NCBI GenBank assembly: GCA_963786195.1
Contig: CAWAYH010000004.1
Location: forward strand, 558,001 to 622,000
DNA from: CAWAYH01 sp963786195
Lineage (GTDB): Bacteria; Acidobacteriota; Vicinamibacteria; Vicinamibacterales; 2-12-FULL-66-21
Length of the DNA stretch: 64,000 nucleotides
Reading direction: 5' to 3'
The translations under genes and the position numbers were made by a program. Shown here piece after piece: positions 1 through 7,293 of the stretch (within the stretch, counting starts at the first letter, position 1; each line of letters opens with the position of its first letter). Below the pieces are notes generated by a model that was not told the origin of the DNA, did not search any database, and saw nothing but the letters and a program-made list of their open reading frames with translations.

Positions 1-1
1 G

Positions 2-475
2 GATGCGGCGTTCGATTCGCAGGCAAAGGCGTTCCTTGTCGGAGCTCGCGAGGCGGTTTCCCTTATGGGAAAGGGAGGGAGAATCCTCGCAATCACCTAC
101 GCCGAGGGGAGCCGCACAGGCGGGCTGCAACCTTGGGTAGGCATGGGTTCAGCCAAGGCGGCTCTGGAATCTCTCGTTCGTTACTTCGCGGTAGCACTCG
201 CCAAACGCGGCATTACGGTGAATGCGATCAGCCCTGGATGGACCGAGGACAGCGTATTGAACTCGCTGCCGCAGCAGGCGCAAGACCTCATCAGGAACTG
301 GCACGCGCGCGGCTGGACCCCCATGGGACGCCTGGGAACCCCGGAGGATATCGGCAACGTGGCATCGTTGTTTTGTTCCGAGCAAGCTGGCTGGATTACC
401 GGACAGGTGCTTTACGCCGACGGCGGCGCCTCATTGATGAATCCAGAGGTCCCGCCAGAAATACAGCTCGGGTAG
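2..475 (+). CDS. SDR-family oxidoreductase, 5'-truncated by window edge
   Basis: The C-terminal part of a classical short-chain dehydrogenase/reductase, open from the first base of the window. Visible SDR landmarks are the helix after the active site (SAKAALESLVRY), ITVNAISPGWT, the GRLGTPEDIGNVASLF loop and the C-terminal GWITGQVLYADGGASL. The usual catalytic Tyr is absent: the residue four before the Lys of SAK is Met and the residue seven before is Trp, so neither the Y-x3-K nor the enoyl-reductase Y-x6-K pattern is met. The gene lies upstream of attC 692-773 in the same orientation and is read as a cassette gene. Substrate cannot be predicted. The N-terminal NAD(P)-binding glycine motif lies outside the window. 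Confidence 0.85.
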   Translation, partial: DAAFDSQAKAFLVGAREAVSLMGKGGRILAITYAEGSRTGGLQPWVGMGSAKAALESLVRYFAVALAKRGITVNAISPGWTEDSVLNSLPQQAQDLIRNWHARGWTPMGRLGTPEDIGNVASLFCSEQAGWITGQVLYADGGASLMNPEVPPEIQLG

Positions 476-493
476 CTGCACCCACGGTGGTCT

Positions 494-592
494 GTCCGGC
501 GTCGACTTCAGGTTGCGGTGCACCAACACTTGGCCGGCGTCGTCGGCAGCAGACGTCACCGTCGTCACGTGGAGATCGATTCGCAATAGTGA
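494..592 (-). pseudogene. IS110/IS1111-family transposase N-terminal remnant
   Basis: On the minus strand the sequence reads IDLHVTTVTSAADDAGQVLV followed by HRNLKSTPD. This matches the start of IS110-type (DEDD) transposases, where the first catalytic Asp sits in an (G)IDLH motif near the N terminus. Upstream codons give HYC and then one base is missing before the IDLH. Nothing recognisable of the remaining 300 or so residues follows, so this is a dead fragment. It lies between the SDR stop and attC 692-773. Some IS1111-type elements are known to insert in attC sites, which would fit the position, but no element ends are visible. Confidence 0.5.
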
Positions 593-691
593 CGGTGCTG
601 CCGGTTGTAGATCGCATCGGTCCTCCTCCTGCGCGGTTTGCGCATCAGCCCTGCGCCAGCCTACCGTTAATCAGTAGGAGCACAGGGGGAG

Positions 692-773
692 GCCTGAATA
701 AGAATCAGCGCGCTGCACCCGACGGCCGCCGGTCCGATCATGACGCGGCCGCGGGTGAACGCGAACGTTAGGC
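692..773 (+). other. attC site 1 (SDR cassette)
   Basis: The right core site GTTAGGC (GTTRRRY) is at 767-773. Upstream, the arm CGCGCTGCACCCGACGGCCGC pairs with GCGGCCGCGGGTGAACGCG except for two unpaired bases, G and A, six bases apart on the 5' arm, as expected for attC extrahelical bases. The loop is CGGTCCGATCATGAC. The left core (R'') is degenerate (gcctgaa instead of RYYYAAC). Orientation is plus, matching the SDR gene. Confidence 0.75.
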
Positions 774-809
774 CGCAGCAGTTCGTTCGTACCTTGAAGA
801 TGTGGATCC

Positions 810-1892
810 TTGCCTAAGATCCGATCGCACGTCCTCTGCTCCGGAGCATTGGCGATTCTCATCTTGGCCTCAGGTTATGAGGTCGAGGGACAATCTCTGA
901 GTTCGCGCTGCGCGCTGCTCGCGGGCGAGACGTTCGATGCTGCTGGCGTGGAGATGCTCTTCAACGACTTGGAGCGCGATCCGACACGAGATCTGCGGGG
1001 CATCGTCGCCACACGTCACGGATGCCTCGAAACGGAGCGGTACTTCAACGGCGACAGTCCCCAGACCGTGCGCGATATTCGCTCCGCCACAAAGAGCATC
1101 ACCTCCACGCTGGTCGGTATCGCGATTCAGCGGCACCTCATTCCCGGAGTGGACGAGCTGATTACCAACCTTCTGCCCGCGGGGATGCCGGCCGCACAAC
1201 AGCGGATCCGGGTTCGTGACCTCCTGACGATGCGGTCGGGGCTCGATTCAGATGATGACGACGCCGAGAGCCGGGGCAACGAGAATCGGCTCGATGCGAG
1301 TTCCGAATGGATCCCCTTTGTGTATGCGGTGCCGATGAAGTACGCCCCAAGCGAACGGTACGTGTATTCGTCGCTCAACGCGTTTCTGGCCGGAGCCGTT
1401 GTGGAACACGTATCGGGCATGCCACTCCAGCGGTTCGCGCAGGAATACTTGTTCGGCCCCCTGGGCATTACACAATTCTCATGGCGGCGCGGCCCGAAAG
1501 GAGAAGGTGTCGGGCAAGGGAATCTCAGCATCAGTGCTCGCGACATGACGAAGATCGGCTACCTCTTTCTGAACGAAGGACGGATTGACCAGCGCCAGAT
1601 CGTCGATCGCGCCTGGGTAGTCGAGGCACTGTCGCCTCTTGTCAACATCGCCGGGGTGGATCCCTACGCCGACAGCTACGGGTACATGCGGTACACGAAA
1701 CGGTACGATCGCGGCGGGCGATCAATTGTCGTCCATTTTGCTTCGGGCAACGGCGGCAACAAGATCTATGTGGTTCCTCGGTACGATCTCGTCGTCGCAA
1801 TTACGTCCACGGCGTACGGGCAGGGATATGGTCAGCGACGGTCTGAACAGATTCTGCTGCGGCTTCTCGACGCAACTGATGCCCGTAAGTGA
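810..1892 (+). CDS. Beta-lactamase-family serine hydrolase (class C fold), exported
   Basis: About 360 residues from a TTG start. An N-terminal hydrophobic stretch (residues about 8-22, ALAILILASG) suggests a signal peptide. The nucleophile motif S-x-x-K is SATK (with ITSTLVGIA following), a Tyr motif lies in ERYVYSSLNAFLAG, and the class C-like FGPLGI and HFASGNGGNKIYVVP segments follow, as in 6-aminohexanoate-dimer hydrolases and other esterase-like penicillin-binding-fold enzymes. True beta-lactamase activity is not implied by the sequence. Other starts are possible. The gene follows attC 1 by 36 bp in the same orientation and is probably a cassette, although no intact attC follows it; only a core-like palindrome is seen at 1898-1910. 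Confidence 0.85.
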   Translation: MPKIRSHVLCSGALAILILASGYEVEGQSLSSRCALLAGETFDAAGVEMLFNDLERDPTRDLRGIVATRHGCLETERYFNGDSPQTVRDIRSATKSITSTLVGIAIQRHLIPGVDELITNLLPAGMPAAQQRIRVRDLLTMRSGLDSDDDDAESRGNENRLDASSEWIPFVYAVPMKYAPSERYVYSSLNAFLAGAVVEHVSGMPLQRFAQEYLFGPLGITQFSWRRGPKGEGVGQGNLSISARDMTKIGYLFLNEGRIDQRQIVDRAWVVEALSPLVNIAGVDPYADSYGYMRYTKRYDRGGRSIVVHFASGNGGNKIYVVPRYDLVVAITSTAYGQGYGQRRSEQILLRLLDATDARK

Positions 1893-2335
1893 ACGCGCCG
1901 AACGTTGGGCCGCTGAACGCTGAAGGCCGTCCTGGTCACACGGTTCAGGTCAGGAGCGCCCACTGCAAACGGTCACCATCACCGACGGCGCCTGAAGACG
2001 ACGCTATCTCCGCCAGACTGTTTCGCCTGGCAGATCGGTACGCGGGTAAGCGGCGCTCTGGGAAGGCACGGTGATGGCGCGCGGTGCTCGCCGGCGAATC
2101 ATCTGACGCAATACTGGGTTCGGCCGCCGAACGGCGGGCAGTTCTGGGCTCCCTCGCAGGAGTTGACGCTGAACGGAGCAGCCGTTCGGGCCGTGCCGAA
2201 CGAGCGGTAGCACCGGAGCCGGCGCAGCCGAGGTTCCCTCATCTTCGAGCGCCGTTTGCGCGGCCGGGTGAACCTGCGCGTTGGAGGCGCGAAGGCAATC
2301 AGAACGGACACGTTTGAGTTGAAGGAGAGGCAGAC
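1893..2335. other. Decayed inter-cassette DNA
   Basis: No complete gene is seen here. At 1898-1910 the sequence gccgaac-gttgggc places an R''-like and an R'-like core back to back, as if an attC stem had been lost. At 2097-2210 a plus-strand frame reads LTQYWVRPPNGGQFWAPSQE and ends in a TAG, which looks like the tail of a coding sequence, but I do not recognise the family and find no start. It is probably debris of one or more old cassettes. Confidence 0.5.
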
Positions 2336-2810
2336 ATGCAGACACGCACACTTCGATGCGCCACAGTTCTCGGGATCTTCGGCGCGCTATTCGGGATTCG
2401 TTCGGCTGCTCAAGTACCGATCCGATCATCGGCACATGGGTGCTGAATGTCGCCAAGTCGACATTCAGCCCAGGCCCACCGCCGAAGAGCAAATCGCCCA
2501 GAGCGCTGACCGCGGAAGTCAAGGCGACCCCACGGGCGTGGGTCGCGACGGGAAGCCCACCGCTGGGGAGTGGACCATTGTCAACGACGGGAGGGACACG
2601 CCACTGACGGGCAATCCGGACGCTGACGTGCTTTCGCTGAAACGAACCGACGCCTTCTCCACGGAGTTCACCCTGAAGAAGGCCGGCAAGGTGGTCATCA
2701 CTGGCACGCGAACGATCTCGCGAGACGGTAAGGTCATGACCATCATAAACACGGGGACCAACGCCAAGGGCCAGACGATCGACGACGTCATGGTGTTCGA
2801 GAAGCGCTGA
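2336..2810 (+). CDS. Small exported conserved protein, frameshifted
   Basis: An ATG behind a GGAGAGG ribosome site begins an N-terminal signal-like segment (CATVLGIFGALFGIRSAAQ). It is followed, in other frames, by DPIIGTWVLNVAKSTFSPGP with PPPKS, then DGKPTAGEWTIVND, TGNPDADVLSLKR and DGKVMTIINTGTNAKGQ to the stop. This is a recurrent type of small acidobacterial secreted protein with a 'GTWxLNxAKSxFSPGP' start. Function is unknown. At least two frame changes are needed (near 2412 and 2535), so it is either a decayed cassette gene or affected by consensus errors. It is followed 28 bp later by an intact attC in the same orientation. Confidence 0.65.
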
Positions 2811-2837
2811 GATAGTTACGGCTGGGCACCAGGGGCG

Positions 2838-2910
2838 GCCCAACACGCGATGGAGCCGACGGCGCCGAACTGACGCGAAAGGCGCCGCGGCTCATCATTG
2901 ACGGTTAGAC
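2838..2910 (+). other. attC site 2, near-canonical
   Basis: The left core GCCCAAC (RYYYAAC) is at 2838-2844 and the right core GTTAGAC (GTTRRRY) at 2904-2910. Between them GATGGAGCCGACGGCGCC pairs with GGCGCCGCGGCTCATC, leaving one G and one A unpaired on the 5' arm; the loop is GAACTGACGCGAAA. Length 73 bp. Plus orientation, directly behind the exported-protein gene. Confidence 0.92.
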
Positions 2911-2953
2911 CGCTGGCACCGGAAACCGGACATTTTGAAACCCGTCTGGAAAT

Positions 2954-2972
2954 CTGGCTAGAATTTAGCCAG
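2954..2972. promoter_or_regulatory. Perfect 7-bp inverted repeat upstream of toxin-antitoxin remnant
   Basis: CTGGCTA-GAATT-TAGCCAG. The repeat ends two bases before the first toxin codon. Toxin-antitoxin operons are usually autoregulated through such palindromes; the operator role is inferred from position only. Confidence 0.5.
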
Positions 2973-2973
2973 A

Positions 2974-3311
2974 GTAGCATTCGAGATCATTCTGGCGCCG
3001 GTGGCTGCGATGGCGCTGAAGAGTCTATCGGTGCCGATCCGAACTGGCGTCACGAAGGCGCTTGACGTGCATCGGACGCACGAGCCGACGAAGGTCAGCG
3101 CGAGTCGGATCAAGCGACTCCGTGTGAAATCGTCATCACGCGGCACGGTCGCCCCGCTGGCATCCTGATCGGATTTGGGTCGGAAGAGGATTGGTTTGAG
3201 TATCGGCTCGAGCATCATCCGGAGTTTCTGCGTCGTATCGAGGAGGCGCGAACGGCGCTTCGCGCTGGTCACGGAATCCCGCATCGAGATTTGCGGGAAC
3301 ACGCGGTCTAA
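2974..3311 (+). pseudogene. RelE/ParE toxin N-terminus joined to Phd/YefM antitoxin C-terminus
   Basis: The first part reads VAFEIILAPVAAMALKSLSV then TGVTKALDVH and PTKVSASRIKRLR, the N-terminal half of a RelE/ParE toxin. After about 3112-3125 the frame changes to EIVITRHGRPAGILIGFGSE and then DWFEYRLEHHPEFLRRIEEA to a TAA. ITRHGRP is the core of Phd/YefM antitoxins. The toxin C-terminus and antitoxin N-terminus are missing, as if a deletion fused a toxin-first operon. No normal start codon is present: an in-frame TAG is at 2959 and the expected GTG reads GTA. The stop codon lies inside the core of attC 3. Sure of both halves, less sure of how the join arose. Confidence 0.7.
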
Positions 3312-3392
3312 CGTGCGCGCTGAGCCGCGGCGGCGTCACGGTGCGAACGCAGGCCGTCGTTCGCCGCCGTCGGCTCCAGCGCGGGGTTAGCC
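3306..3392 (-). other. attC site 3 (beta-barrel cassette)
   Basis: On the minus strand: R'' GGCTAAC, 5' arm CGCGCTGGAGCCGACGGCGG, long loop, 3' arm CGCCGCCGCGGCTCAGCGCG, R' GTTAGAC (plus-strand GTCTAAC at 3306-3312). The unpaired G and A fall on the minus-strand 5' arm, so the orientation is minus. It sits nine bases beyond the stop of the minus-strand gene at 3401-4069. Confidence 0.92.
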
Positions 3393-3400
3393 GGCCGTTC

Positions 3401-4069
3401 TCAGCGCCGCCGCCAGAGCACGAAGCCGGCCGAGACAGAGAAGGTCTGATTCTTCAGCGCCGCGCCGGTGTCGCCATCCGTCACGAGACTGCTGAGTCCC
3501 CAAGTGTAGCGCGCGTCCACGCTCACCATCGCGCATCGGACGCCGCCGCCGATCGTCACCCCGACATCCGTCGTGCGGTCCAGATCGCTTTTCACGTCCT
3601 CGGACGCGCCCTCGTCGTGATAGGTGGCCGCCATGGTAAAGGCGAACGTCGGTCCGACGAAAAGACGGGCGCCTGGTGTCCCGGACTGGTGAAGGTTGAA
3701 CTGAATCAGCACGGGGATTTCGAAGTCCGTGAGCGCGAGTTCGTCACCGAATCGAAACAGTTCCTTCACTCCCTTCTGACTCACGAGCGCTTCAACGCGC
3801 AGGTCGGCGCGGGTATGGAGGGGATACGTGACGAACGCGCCGAGCAGGAAACCCGCACGGTGTTCCGGTCCGCTCGCTCGGTCCTGTGTCGGACTAAAGA
3901 CTAACGTGGCGGCGTTCAACCCTCCGGTGACCCCGACGTGTTGCGCTGCCGCGGCAGACGGCACTAACGCGGCCGCGAGCGCCAACGAAAACTCCAATAT
4001 CACTGGCCGTGTACATGCGGCGCAGCACAGCTCCCGGAAGCTGAGCCCAGACAACGAGCGTCGTTTCAT
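3401..4069 (-). CDS. Outer-membrane beta-barrel protein (porin-family cassette gene)
   Basis: 222 residues with a long N-terminal leader ending LALAAALVPSAAAAQ, a plausible signal peptide cleaved after AAA or AQ. Alternating strands follow, such as GVTGGLNAATLVF, GFLLGAFVTYPL, LRVEALVSQKGV, ARLFVGPTFAFTM, DVGVTIGGGV and SVDARYTWGLSSL, ending FSVSAGFVLWRRR. This is the pattern of small 8- to 10-strand outer-membrane barrels (OMP_b-brl type), but the C-terminus is basic rather than aromatic. A GGAGG-type ribosome site precedes the ATG. It forms one cassette with attC 3 downstream and the attC 4 core 35 bp upstream. Ligand unknown. Confidence 0.8.
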   Translation of the reverse strand: MKRRSLSGLSFRELCCAACTRPVILEFSLALAAALVPSAAAAQHVGVTGGLNAATLVFSPTQDRASGPEHRAGFLLGAFVTYPLHTRADLRVEALVSQKGVKELFRFGDELALTDFEIPVLIQFNLHQSGTPGARLFVGPTFAFTMAATYHDEGASEDVKSDLDRTTDVGVTIGGGVRCAMVSVDARYTWGLSSLVTDGDTGAALKNQTFSVSAGFVLWRRR

Positions 4070-4103
4070 GTGCGCGCCTCCGTTCTCGATTCGGCCTTGG
4101 TCC

Positions 4104-4187
4104 GGCTAACGTGCCAAATGAGCCGCGCGCCGTCACGACATGATGGCACGAGACGGCGGGCGCGTCGGCTCCATTTGGGTGTTAGCC
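4104..4187 (-). other. attC site 4 (amidase cassette)
   Basis: The plus strand has GGCTAAC at 4104-4110 and GTTAGCC at 4181-4187, exact complements. On the minus strand, CAAATGGAGCCGACGCGCCC pairs with GGCGCGCGGCTCATTTG, leaving G and A extrahelical on the 5' arm. Minus orientation, downstream of the amidase gene. Confidence 0.92.
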
Positions 4188-4248
4188 AGCCCGCCACGAG
4201 CGAGGAGTCCGTTTGGAGATCGGGCGCGTCACTTCACCTGCGTTCCGG

Positions 4249-5803
4249 TTAAACCGCCGGATGTTTCGAGTGCCACTGGGTCGCCTGCTCGTACGCGTGA
4301 CCCATGCGGCACAGCACCGATTCGCTTAACCGGCGACCAACGAATTGCACGCTCAGCGGTAGGCCGTCCGCCGAGAAACCGCACGGTACAGACAAGGTTG
4401 GGCTGCCGCTGAAGTTGAACGGCTGGGTGTGAATGTCATTCCTGACGAGACGGCTCCACGATGCTTCGGTCTCTTCGTCGTACGGATCCGCCTCCTTCAC
4501 GCGTGCAGTGTTCGCCATCGACGGACACACCAGACAATCGACGGTGTTCAGCATGCGCTCGAGTGACGCGGAGACTTCTGATCGAACCTTCGCGGCCACC
4601 GCCAGCGCCGCGCGAGTGACTCGCTGACCATACTCGAGCGCAGCGCGAAACCCCGGACCGTACTCGCTGGCCCGGCTCGGAAACGTCTTCGCATTGGCGG
4701 CAAGCGCCTCCACCGCACACAAGTCGAGCCACGCGTTGCCGACTTTGCTGACGTCCGGCATGTTGACGGTCACGACGGTCGCGCCCAATCGGGTCAATTC
4801 AGCGAGCACGTCATCCATCGCCTTGGCGACATCAGGGTCGACGTTGTCGGTGGCATAGCGATGGTCGAAACCGACGCGAAGGCCCGCGATTCCTCGACCC
4901 AGTTCGGCACGTACCGAGGGCACCGGGTCCGGCAGCGACGATCGGGTCGTGAGGATCGAGACCGGCCATCGCTTCGAACATGATGGCGGCGTCTTCAACA
5001 GTGCGAGTCATCGGCCCGATGTGGTCCATTGAGGCGGCCAGGGCGAACACGCCGTAGCGGCTCACCCGGCCATACGTTGGCTTGAGCCCCACGCATCCGT
5101 TCGCGGCCGATGGATACCTGATCGATCCCCCCGTGTCGGTACCAACCGACGCAAAGCACAGGCCCGCTGCCGTAGCCACGCCGGAGCCACTCGATGACAC
5201 GCCGCTCCACCGTGTGGCGTCCCACGGGTTCACCGGCACCTGGAGGCCGGGAAAGTACGGACCGTACGCGCCTTCGCACAGAGCGAGCTTGCCCAGGATG
5301 ACCGCACCTGCAGCTTCCAGCCGAGCGACGACGGTCGCGTCGAAGTCTGGTACGAAGTCCGCCATGACCTTCGTGCCCGCCATGGTGCGGACGCCACGAG
5401 TATTGCAAAGGTCTTTCACCGCGATGGGCACGCCATGGAGAGGCCCGCGGTACCGGCCGGCGCGAATCTCGGCGTCCGCGCGCCCGGCGCTCGCGATCGC
5501 TTGGTCGGTCATTACCGTGACGTAGCTCTGGAGGCGCCCGTCCACCGCCGCGATTCGGTCGAGCAATTGTTGCGTGAGGTCTATCGACAGGAGCTCCCGT
5601 GCCGCGATGAGCTTGGCCACGTCCGCCAGACTCGAGTAGTGCAGTGGGCTCTTGACTTGCGAGACCGAAGAACCCGCCGGGCCTCGCCCGCACGACACCG
5701 CGGCGACCGGGAATACCGCGGCACCGGCCAGGAGTGACAGGAGATCGCGGCGCGTCAACCCGGGTTCGACCATTGTGCCGATCCCGGTGAAAGCCTTGGT
5801 CAT
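4249..5803 (-). CDS. Amidase-signature family amidase with Tat-like lipoprotein signal, one frameshift
   Basis: A GatA-type amidase of about 517 residues. The N-terminus LTRRDLLSLLAGAAVFPVAA followed by VSCG has a twin-arginine motif and a lipobox-like Cys, so it is probably an exported lipoprotein. Catalytic signature: VPIAVKDLCNTRG (Lys), the GSSSGSGVATAAGL-like loop (here SGVSSSGSGVA), and GTDTGGSIRYPSAANG (Ser-cisSer). The C-terminal frame continues with RVGFDHRYATDNVDPDV, VDCLVCPSMANTA and FSGSPTLSVPCGFSADGLPL. The two frames meet near 4935 where GCT-g-CCG contains one extra base (total length is 3n+1). The gene is a cassette between attC 4 and half-site attC 5. Cassette amidases may act on amides or peptides in the periplasm; substrate unknown. 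Confidence 0.85.
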
Positions 5804-5830
5804 AGCAAATCAAGTAAGCGGGCTTCAGTC

Positions 5831-5903
5831 GCGTAACTTCCTCCACAATGAACATGCAAATTTGATGACTGGCTGGTGGGTCGGCTGCATGCGTTGGTTA
5901 GGC
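5831..5903 (-). other. attC site 5, half-site (RNA ligase-like cassette)
   Basis: On the minus strand R'' GCCTAAC is followed by an arm containing ATGCAGCCGACCCACC, which resembles the 5' arm of the other sites. The expected complementary 3' arm is not there; instead unrelated sequence runs to GTTACGC (plus GCGTAAC at 5831-5837). It looks like an attC whose 3' half was replaced. The stop codon of the upstream gene lies within R''. Confidence 0.5.
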
Positions 5904-6464
5904 GTTATGGAATGCGATCTCTCGTTCAACTCCGAAGCGAAACCCATCATTCGGCCGAATGTACGCGATACCGCTGCAGGTGAACGAGCCGGTTGCGATC
6001 GTCGGCTCGAGTACGCGAAATAGCTCGTCGTCTACGGGCGTACCCGATTGGCCCTCGGTAAGGGTCATATGGGGCACAAAGTCATCTGTGTGGGGAAGCG
6101 ATAGGTCAAAGACACCTATGGCATGAAGCCTCCGTCGGAGTTGCAGCACACGATCGGAGGGCTGCACATCGAGCCAAAGTACCGGACGCGGCAGGAACGA
6201 GCGCAACGGGCCGTACGCAATCGCAAAGGGCTCTTCGGTCTCTAGAACGCTTCGCACTTGGCCGATGACGCGCTTCGACACCGGTTCACGGAAGGGCTGA
6301 GTGAGCGTGATGTGAGCCTCGGCGTACCTGTGACTGATCGGGTCGAGCCTCCGTCGCAATTCATTTACGTAGTCGCGAACCTCCTGCGGCGGCCAAATCA
6401 CAAGGGTTCCGTGGCGATATGGCAACTGCCAAGGTTCCCAGTGCGTGGCGCGCCGATTGGTCAT
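5898..6464 (-). CDS. 2'-5' RNA ligase-like / 2H phosphoesterase cassette protein
   Basis: 188 residues with two H-x-T-x motifs, AEAHITLTQPF (about residue 50) and DFVPHMTLTEG (about residue 130), which together form the active site of the 2H phosphoesterase superfamily (LigT/ThpR, cyclic phosphodiesterase). The spacing of about 80 residues is normal. No signal or membrane segment, so cytosolic. Family members open cyclic phosphates or reversibly join 2'-5' RNA ends; the in vivo substrate here is unknown. The ATG lies four bases from the attC 6 core, so this is a very tight cassette boundary, and the stop overlaps the R'' of attC 5. Confidence 0.8.
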   Translation of the reverse strand: MTNRRATHWEPWQLPYRHGTLVIWPPQEVRDYVNELRRRLDPISHRYAEAHITLTQPFREPVSKRVIGQVRSVLETEEPFAIAYGPLRSFLPRPVLWLDVQPSDRVLQLRRRLHAIGVFDLSLPHTDDFVPHMTLTEGQSGTPVDDELFRVLEPTIATGSFTCSGIAYIRPNDGFRFGVEREIAFHNA

Positions 6465-6467
6465 GAC

Positions 6468-6563
6468 GCCTAACGTCCGCGCATCACCTGCGAAACCGCG
6501 GCCGATGTACGGCCTCGTTCACTTTGACATCGCGGTTTCGTCAGGTGCATGCGCCTGTTAGCC
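6468..6563 (-). other. attC site 6 (methyltransferase cassette)
   Basis: The plus strand has GCCTAAC at 6468-6474 and GTTAGCC at 6557-6563. On the minus strand GCATGCACCTGACGAAACCG pairs with CGGTTTCGCAGGTGATGC, leaving G and A unpaired six bases apart on the 5' arm. Length 96 bp with a loop of about 30 bases. The R' (GTTAGGC) fits the consensus exactly. Confidence 0.93.
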
Positions 6564-6577
6564 GGCCGTAAATCTGT

Positions 6578-7165
6578 CTACCAGACGCCAGGAATGAGAC
6601 GCTTCGTCCGTGCCGAGTACGCCGCGTATTCGTCGCCAAACTCCTCAACCATCATCCTCTCCTCCGCGCGGATGCGAAGCGCGCAGAGGATCGCGAACGC
6701 GATCAAGTTCGACGGACCTGCCACCCAATTCGGGATGACGAGCGCCTGGCCGATGGAATACAGCGCTAGCGCCAAGTACATCGGATGGCGGATACGGCGA
6801 TAAACGCCCTGCGTGATGAGTCGATGCTGCTCACGTACCTCCAGGGTGATCGACCAATTTGTACCCAGGTCAGCGTGCGACCGGTAGAAGAGCCAGAGGC
6901 CGATCACCAAGCACATCACACCGACGACGAGCGGGCCAGTGCCCAGCGCGTACTCAGCGAACGAAAACGCTGGCGACGCGACCCAGATCAGAGGGACGAA
7001 GAATCCGACCCAGGCGAGAACCAAGAGGCCGGTCTCTAGCGGAGTTTTATAGCTTGTGGCGACCTTGACAATTCGACTCCGGTGCCCGTGCGGCGCACGA
7101 ATGGCGATCATCACCACTGTACCTGTGAGCACCAGCGCCTTCGCGATCCACGGATTCATGGCCAA
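6578..7165 (-). CDS. Isoprenylcysteine carboxyl methyltransferase-like membrane protein
   Basis: 195 residues with four or more hydrophobic segments (LVLTGTVVMIAI, GLLVLAWVGFFVPLIWV, PLVVGVMCLVIGLWLFY, LALALYSIGQAL). The C-terminal catalytic region has the ICMT/PEMT pattern: LGTNWS, HRLITQGVYRRIRHPMYLA, then RAEERMMVEEFGDEYAAYSA and TKRLIPGVW. These membrane enzymes methylate lipids or prenylated or thiol substrates with S-adenosylmethionine; the substrate here is not predictable. Start ATG 7165 is 50 bp behind the attC 7 core. It is a complete cassette with attC 6. Confidence 0.82.
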   Translation of the reverse strand: MAMNPWIAKALVLTGTVVMIAIRAPHGHRSRIVKVATSYKTPLETGLLVLAWVGFFVPLIWVASPAFSFAEYALGTGPLVVGVMCLVIGLWLFYRSHADLGTNWSITLEVREQHRLITQGVYRRIRHPMYLALALYSIGQALVIPNWVAGPSNLIAFAILCALRIRAEERMMVEEFGDEYAAYSARTKRLIPGVW

Positions 7166-7215
7166 GCACCGTCCCTTTCACACCGTACTGCGACGTCGTC
7201 AAAGCGCTTCTGTCC

Positions 7216-7293
7216 GGCTAACGCTCTCGCGATGAGCCGCGGCGCGCACGCGTCAGTTTCGGCGCCCCCGTCGGCTCCATCGCGTTGTTAGAC
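7216..7293 (-). other. attC site 7 (first cassette)
   Basis: The plus strand has GGCTAAC at 7216-7222 and GTTAGAC at 7287-7293. On the minus strand CGCGATGGAGCCGACGGGGG pairs with the 3' arm GCGCCGCGGCTCATCGCG, leaving G and A extrahelical on the 5' arm (a few extra G's are also unmatched). The gene upstream reads through it, so its last residues (MEPTGAPKLTRA) are encoded by attC DNA. Confidence 0.9.

Noticed and set aside
133..771. Long open frame overlapping the SDR and IS remnant
   Set aside because: It is out of frame with the recognisable SDR protein and its product is Arg/Gly-rich with no motifs, typical of GC-rich shadow frames.
810..1892. Calling the beta-lactamase-fold cassette an antibiotic-resistance gene
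   Set aside because: The motifs fit esterase/hydrolase members of the fold equally well, and nothing in the context indicates resistance.
1893..1930. An intact attC behind the beta-lactamase-type gene
   Set aside because: Only back-to-back core-like sequences are present; no paired arms or bulges could be found on either side.
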